DNA of 6,370 nucleotides, taken from assembly GCA_003170655.1 (NCBI GenBank), contig PMYY01000071.1:273-6642 (forward strand). The letters are read 5' to 3'. The stretch is from Nitrospiraceae bacterium. GTDB lineage: Bacteria; Nitrospirota; Thermodesulfovibrionia; Thermodesulfovibrionales; Dissulfurispiraceae. Below, piece by piece: positions 5,976-6,370 of the stretch (the first letter of the stretch is position 1; each line of letters begins with the position of its first letter). The notes beneath the pieces were generated by a model. The model saw only the letters and a list, made by a program, of their open reading frames with translations, did no database searches and was not told the origin of the DNA. Both the position numbers and the translations under genes were made by a program.

Positions 5976-6370
5976 AAAAATATCTCCCATCTTCTGTGAT
6001 CGCATATCCTTTTTCCGAAGGCGGGCTGTAATGAGCTTTCGGCACCGCAACGCTTATCCCCGCAAGCCCCTCGGGATTTGTGAGTGATACAACCAAACCG
6101 CTGTCGGCCTCGCTGAAGTCGTATGTCGTCTTTAGAAAACGCAAAAAGAAACGCCCAAAATCGCTCATTGAGCGGACTAAAATATCACCGTCCCGCTGCA
6201 TCTTGTCGACCCTGTCCATAAACACCTTCATTGTCTGCGGATAATGTTCTATGTTGTACGGATGTGAATAGAAGAGGCGGACGGTCCGGTTGCGGGCGGA
6301 ATAAGAAAGTATATCGAATAACCATTCCCTGACTTCGCTTTCCTTCTTTTTATCCAGCACAGCCATCTCG
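5920..6370 (-). CDS. C-terminal part of a polysaccharide-deacetylase-like protein (5' end outside window)
   Basis: The frame is open through the right edge (Glu codon at 6367-6369 before the Met at 6366), so the Met is very likely internal and only about 149 C-terminal residues are visible. The first part (EVREWLFDILSYSARNRTVRLFYSHPYNIEHYPQTMKVFMDRVDKM, here in pieces) resembles the last strand-helix unit of NodB-type deacetylases, where a His-Pro pair (SHPYNIEHYP) follows a beta strand. It is followed by a helix (SDFGRFFLRFLKTTY) and a beta-sandwich-like end (SGLVVSLTNPEGLAGISVAVPK, DGRYFYVTITG). Known proteins of this kind remove acetyl groups from cell-surface polysaccharides in the periplasm. 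The catalytic residues would lie outside the window, so the family is inferred. Its last 18 codons overlap the next gene's start and signal-peptide region, which shapes the basic tail KNSFLCTRR. Confidence 0.5.
   Translation of the reverse strand, partial: EMAVLDKKKESEVREWLFDILSYSARNRTVRLFYSHPYNIEHYPQTMKVFMDRVDKMQRDGDILVRSMSDFGRFFLRFLKTTYDFSEADSGLVVSLTNPEGLAGISVAVPKAHYSPPSEKGYAITEDGRYFYVTITGNETKNSFLCTRR
5984..5988 (-). promoter_or_regulatory. Shine-Dalgarno of the glycosidase-like gene
   Basis: The minus strand reads GGGAG eight bases before ATG 5975. It lies inside the coding sequence of the upstream deacetylase-like gene and decides between the starts at 5975 and 5957. Confidence 0.6.

Noticed and set aside
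5854..6087. 77-residue plus-strand frame opposite the signal peptide and gene overlap
   Set aside because: It is antisense to two genes that explain the region, with no domain-like character.

Overview
The window appears to come from the chromosome of a Gram-negative bacterium. It encodes an outer-membrane beta-barrel, a protein with a cleavable export signal and the end of a lipoprotein-like envelope protein. Moderate base composition and the style of the proteins would fit an environmental lineage such as Nitrospirota or Desulfobacterota, but nothing here fixes the taxon. There is no rRNA, tRNA, CRISPR array or intact mobile element.

Left part (1-1104, + strand): the C-terminal part of an envelope, probably lipoprotein-like, protein runs in from the left edge. 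An Mth938/DUF498-family gene follows five bases later. That second gene is interrupted by two adjacent stop codons. They are best explained by a missing base and an extra base about 12 nt apart, after which the original frame resumes to a normal C-terminus.

Middle part (1152-2914): a pirin-family cupin gene on the minus strand converges on the Mth938 gene. It is divergent from a zinc-finger-less J-domain co-chaperone gene on the plus strand. The 146-bp divergent region holds a good sigma70-type promoter for pirin (TTGACA, 16-nt spacer, TACATT). For the J-protein it holds a TATACT box so close to the ATG that the transcript may be leaderless.

Gap (2915-3588): about 670 bp with no convincing gene. 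It contains one 42-codon ORF with a vaguely helix-turn-helix-like sequence, short open fragments in several frames, small repeats, and a hairpin/palindrome just downstream of the minus-strand operon.

Right part (3589-6370, minus strand): three tightly overlapping genes read leftwards from beyond the window. In order of transcription they are the C-terminal end of a polysaccharide-deacetylase-like protein, an exported protein resembling six-hairpin (alpha/alpha) glycosidases, and a protein joining an NTF2-like domain through a repeat-bearing linker to a YaiO-type outer-membrane barrel. The overlaps (56 nt and 4 nt) point to one translationally coupled operon. Taken together the products suggest an envelope or exopolysaccharide modification/export module. 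This is the most interesting part of the window, and its functional reading is inference.
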